This document shows positions 61,858-64,000 of a stretch of 64,000 nucleotides of DNA, piece after piece. A program made the position numbers and the translations under genes. Source of the DNA: Phycisphaeraceae bacterium (lineage in GTDB: Bacteria; Planctomycetota; Phycisphaerae; Phycisphaerales; Zrk34). A model generated the notes under the pieces. The model saw only the letters and a program-made list of their open reading frames with translations. It had not been told where the DNA came from and did not search any database. Numbering within the stretch: position 1 is the first letter of the stretch; each line of letters begins with the position of its first letter. The stretch covers positions 62,001 through 126,000 of the forward strand of contig JANQHD010000054.1 of NCBI GenBank assembly GCA_028282805.1, read 5' to 3'.

Positions 61858-63007
61858 ATCGTTTGGCTTGGTGACGCTGATCACGGTGCTGGTCTGGCTT
61901 TACGCCGAGGGCCAGGACGTGACTATCTTCACGCGCGACATCACGGTGGAGCTGCCGGCCAAGGTTGACGACCTGACGGTCATCGAGTTCGCCGACGACG
62001 CGCGTGCGGTGAAGCTGACCGTGGAGTTCCGCGGCGCCAGCGCCCAGCTCAGCGAGCTCAAACGCCAGCTTAAGGGCACGCTGGAGCTGCCCATCGGGCC
62101 CGGGGACCTGCCCGAGAACGCCGAGAGCGTGCCGCTGGACATGGTCGAGCTGCTCAACCGGGCGGTCATCGCCACGGGCGATGAGAACGGGGCGAAGCCG
62201 AAGACCGTCGCGGACCTCGGCGTGAGCGTGGCGAAGGTCGACCCGGCCACGGTCAACGCGCGCGTGGTCAAGCTGGGCGAGGTCGGCGTGCGCGTGGTTA
62301 TCGAAGCCGAGGGCGTGCAGCTGGGGCCCAACCGCAAGAGCGAACCGGGCGAGGTCAGGATCATCGCGCCCGAAACGCTGATCAGCCAGACCGAAGCCAG
62401 CCCCGACGCGGTCCGCGCCTACGCGAAGCTGACGCGCAAGCAGCTGGCGGGCATCCCCGAGGGCATCGAGCAGGTCATCCCCGGCGTGCCGGTCGTGCCG
62501 TCGGAGGTGTTCTCGCGCTCGCGCCACGTGACCGTCGAGCCGACCGCCGTCGACGTGACCTTCACCATCGAGAGCCAGCAGGGCTCGGTCAAGCTCGAGG
62601 CGCCGGTGCCGGTCTGGCGGTTCGGCCAGGTGCTCGGCGAGTACCGCATGGCGTTGGCCGCCGACGACCAGCTGCTCAAGGACGTGCAGATCACCGGGCC
62701 GCGCGAGCTGATCGACCGCATCCGCGCTAAGGACCCGACGCTGCGCATCGTCGCGCGCCTGGACCTGACCGGCGACGACATCCTGCCCGGCACCTATTCC
62801 AAGGAGCTGACGCAGATCGAGGTCCATGAGATGACCAACGGCCTGACGCACGTGCTCTACAGCGTGCCGATCAACCCCGAGGCGCTCAAGCCCGACGCCG
62901 ACCCGACCAGCGCCGACACGCCCGCCTTCTACCTCGCCGCCCCGGCGATCACCGTCACCACCGCCAAGCCCTCGGTCAGCTACACCGTCGGCCAGCGCGG
63001 CGAGTGA
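61835..63007 (+). CDS. YbbR-domain protein (CdaR-like)
   Basis: 390 residues. An N-terminal membrane segment (about 8-25, SFGLVTLITVLVWLYAEGQD) precedes several beta-rich YbbR-like repeats outside the membrane (KVDDLTVIEFADD, AVDVTFTIESQQ and others). In Firmicutes CdaR is encoded next to cdaA and regulates its activity; the overlap here suggests the same partnership. The usual third gene glmM is not present; proA follows 41 bases later. Confidence 0.85.
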   Translation: MRLGRSVRSFGLVTLITVLVWLYAEGQDVTIFTRDITVELPAKVDDLTVIEFADDARAVKLTVEFRGASAQLSELKRQLKGTLELPIGPGDLPENAESVPLDMVELLNRAVIATGDENGAKPKTVADLGVSVAKVDPATVNARVVKLGEVGVRVVIEAEGVQLGPNRKSEPGEVRIIAPETLISQTEASPDAVRAYAKLTRKQLAGIPEGIEQVIPGVPVVPSEVFSRSRHVTVEPTAVDVTFTIESQQGSVKLEAPVPVWRFGQVLGEYRMALAADDQLLKDVQITGPRELIDRIRAKDPTLRIVARLDLTGDDILPGTYSKELTQIEVHEMTNGLTHVLYSVPINPEALKPDADPTSADTPAFYLAAPAITVTTAKPSVSYTVGQRGE

Positions 63008-63033
63008 GCTGGGTTAGCCGGCGGTTCATCGAC

Positions 63034-63039
63034 TACAAT
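63034..63039 (+). promoter_or_regulatory. -10 box at the proA start (possible leaderless transcript)
   Basis: TACAAT, 9 bases before ATG 63049. No Shine-Dalgarno sequence. Confidence 0.45.
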
Positions 63040-63048
63040 GCGCCCACC

Positions 63049-64000
63049 ATGAGTCAAACCACGCAAACCACGTTGGACGTGACCGCGTACTGCGACGGCC
63101 TGGCCGACCGGGCCCTGGCCGCCAGCCGGTCGCTCAACCGCCTCGACGGCCGCGCCCGCAACGCGATGCTCCAAGCGATCGCCGACGGCCTCGACGCGGC
63201 GAGCGCCGAGCTGATCGCCGCCAACGCCAAGGACCTTGCCGCCGCGGAAGCCAACGGCCTGACGCCCGCGATGATCGACCGCCTGCGGCTCGACGACAAA
63301 GGCGTGGCCAAGATCGCCAACGCCGTGCGGCAGGTCGCGGCCCAGACCGACCCGGTGGGGCAGGTGCTCGAGGGTTACGTGCGGCCCAACGGCCTGCGCA
63401 TCGAGCGCCGCCGGGTGCCGATCGGCGTGGTGCTGATCATCTACGAGAGCCGGCCGAACGTGACCGCCGACGCCGCGGCGCTGTGCCTCAAGAGCGGCAA
63501 CGCCACCGTGCTGCGCGGCGGTAAAGAATCGCTGCACTCCAACACCGCGATCGCCTCGGTGATCCGCCGAGCCATCGAATCGGTGGGCGCCGACCCGAAC
63601 ATCGTGCAGCTGGTCGAAACCACCGACCGCGCCGCGGTGGGGGCGCTGTTGAAACAGGTCGGCAAGATCGACTTGGCGATCCCGCGCGGCGGCGAGTCGC
63701 TGATCCGCGCCGTCGTCGAGCAGGCGCACATCCCCGTGATCAAGCACTACACCGGCAACTGCCACGTGTACGTCGACGCCGGCGCCGCGCAGCTGCCCGC
63801 GGGCATGGTGCGCGAGGTCTGCGTCAACGCCAAAACCCAGCGCACCGGCGTGTGCAACGCGGCGGAGACGATGCTGTTTCATGTCGATGCCGCGCCGCTG
63901 CTGGTCGAGGCCTGCCGCGCCCTGGCCGCCGAGGGCGTGGAGCTGCGCTGCTGCGAACGCTCGGCGGAGTTGCTGGCCACGCACGTCGGCGACGGCCAAC
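63049..64000 (+). CDS. proA: Glutamate-5-semialdehyde dehydrogenase (3' end outside window)
   Basis: At least 317 residues are visible. The enzyme (gamma-glutamyl phosphate reductase) carries out the second step of proline synthesis. Family motifs are IERRRVPIGVVLIIYESRPN, LRGGKESLHSN, and the catalytic cysteine in TGVCNAAETMLFH. The start codon ATG at 63049 fits the family N-terminus. Its partner proB is not in the window. It follows the YbbR gene by 41 bases and has its own -10 box, so it may be transcribed on its own. Confidence 0.95.
   Translation, partial: MSQTTQTTLDVTAYCDGLADRALAASRSLNRLDGRARNAMLQAIADGLDAASAELIAANAKDLAAAEANGLTPAMIDRLRLDDKGVAKIANAVRQVAAQTDPVGQVLEGYVRPNGLRIERRRVPIGVVLIIYESRPNVTADAAALCLKSGNATVLRGGKESLHSNTAIASVIRRAIESVGADPNIVQLVETTDRAAVGALLKQVGKIDLAIPRGGESLIRAVVEQAHIPVIKHYTGNCHVYVDAGAAQLPAGMVREVCVNAKTQRTGVCNAAETMLFHVDAAPLLVEACRALAAEGVELRCCERSAELLATHVGDGQ

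Noticed and set aside
1-64000. CRISPR arrays, tRNA or rRNA genes, insertion sequences, prophage
   Set aside because: No evenly spaced direct repeats, no cloverleaf or rRNA-like stretches, and no transposase or phage proteins were seen; the XerC/D-type gene looks like the chromosomal one, without an attachment site or cargo.

Overview
The window is high-G+C bacterial DNA, densely coded on both strands, and most likely from a member of the Planctomycetota, probably Phycisphaerae or a close relative. This is inferred from the gene content: a prepilin-type N-terminal protein of the kind abundant in that group, a DUF1570 metalloprotease, a eukaryote-type glutamine synthetase beside a type I enzyme, a PEP-CTERM protein, a sulfatase and a bacterial topoisomerase VI. 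No rRNA, tRNA, CRISPR array, insertion sequence or prophage was seen.

Layout. 1-4067: translation block, with the 3' part of infB, a DUF503 gene, rbfA and a HhH-GPD-like protein with a histone-H1-like tail. 4101-9097: hisG, a giant TPR lipoprotein and a YebC/PmpR regulator. 9182-21682, all on the minus strand: a 50-residue membrane protein, an esterase-fold pseudoenzyme, a DinB protein, smc, a FlgI-like/HEAT lipoprotein, gamma-glutamyltransferase, a prepilin-like protein and purC. 21923-25205: a GH10-fold protein without catalytic glutamates, a ComEA-like protein and a PEP-CTERM hydrolase. 25211-32652: nitrogen-assimilation region with a GlnE-like ACT/nucleotidyltransferase, type I GlnA with its adenylylation tyrosine, and a type II glutamine synthetase, interrupted by DUF1805, methyltransferase, kinase-like and DUF2007 genes. 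33110-39414: adk, ppk2, ispE, a DUF1570 protease, a low-G+C rmuC and tyrS. 39521-46098: a secreted phosphatase-family protein, an orphan nuoA, rpmB, rpsU, rsfS, panD, a histidine kinase and an RsmB-type methyltransferase. 46106-51326: a sulfatase, then a four-gene minor-pseudopilin operon whose products carry large extracellular modules. 51408-54823: a XerC/D recombinase and two envelope lipoproteins, one TolB-like. 54980-57417: a response regulator divergent from a PAS/HWE histidine kinase. 57456-60664: both subunits of an archaeal-type topoisomerase VI. 60925-64000: cdaA (c-di-AMP synthesis), a YbbR/CdaR-like partner and the start of proA.

Three signals run across the window. First, five gene spacers are filled by imperfect 7-base tandem repeats; in four of them the heptads switch to their reverse complement halfway, so the DNA or RNA can fold back. 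Second, seven start codons lie 6-9 bases behind a -10-like hexamer, which suggests leaderless transcription. Third, three proteins keep an enzyme fold but have lost catalytic residues. The strongest candidates for undescribed biology are the heptad repeats, the pseudopilin operon, and the topoisomerase VI pair with lysine-rich tails.
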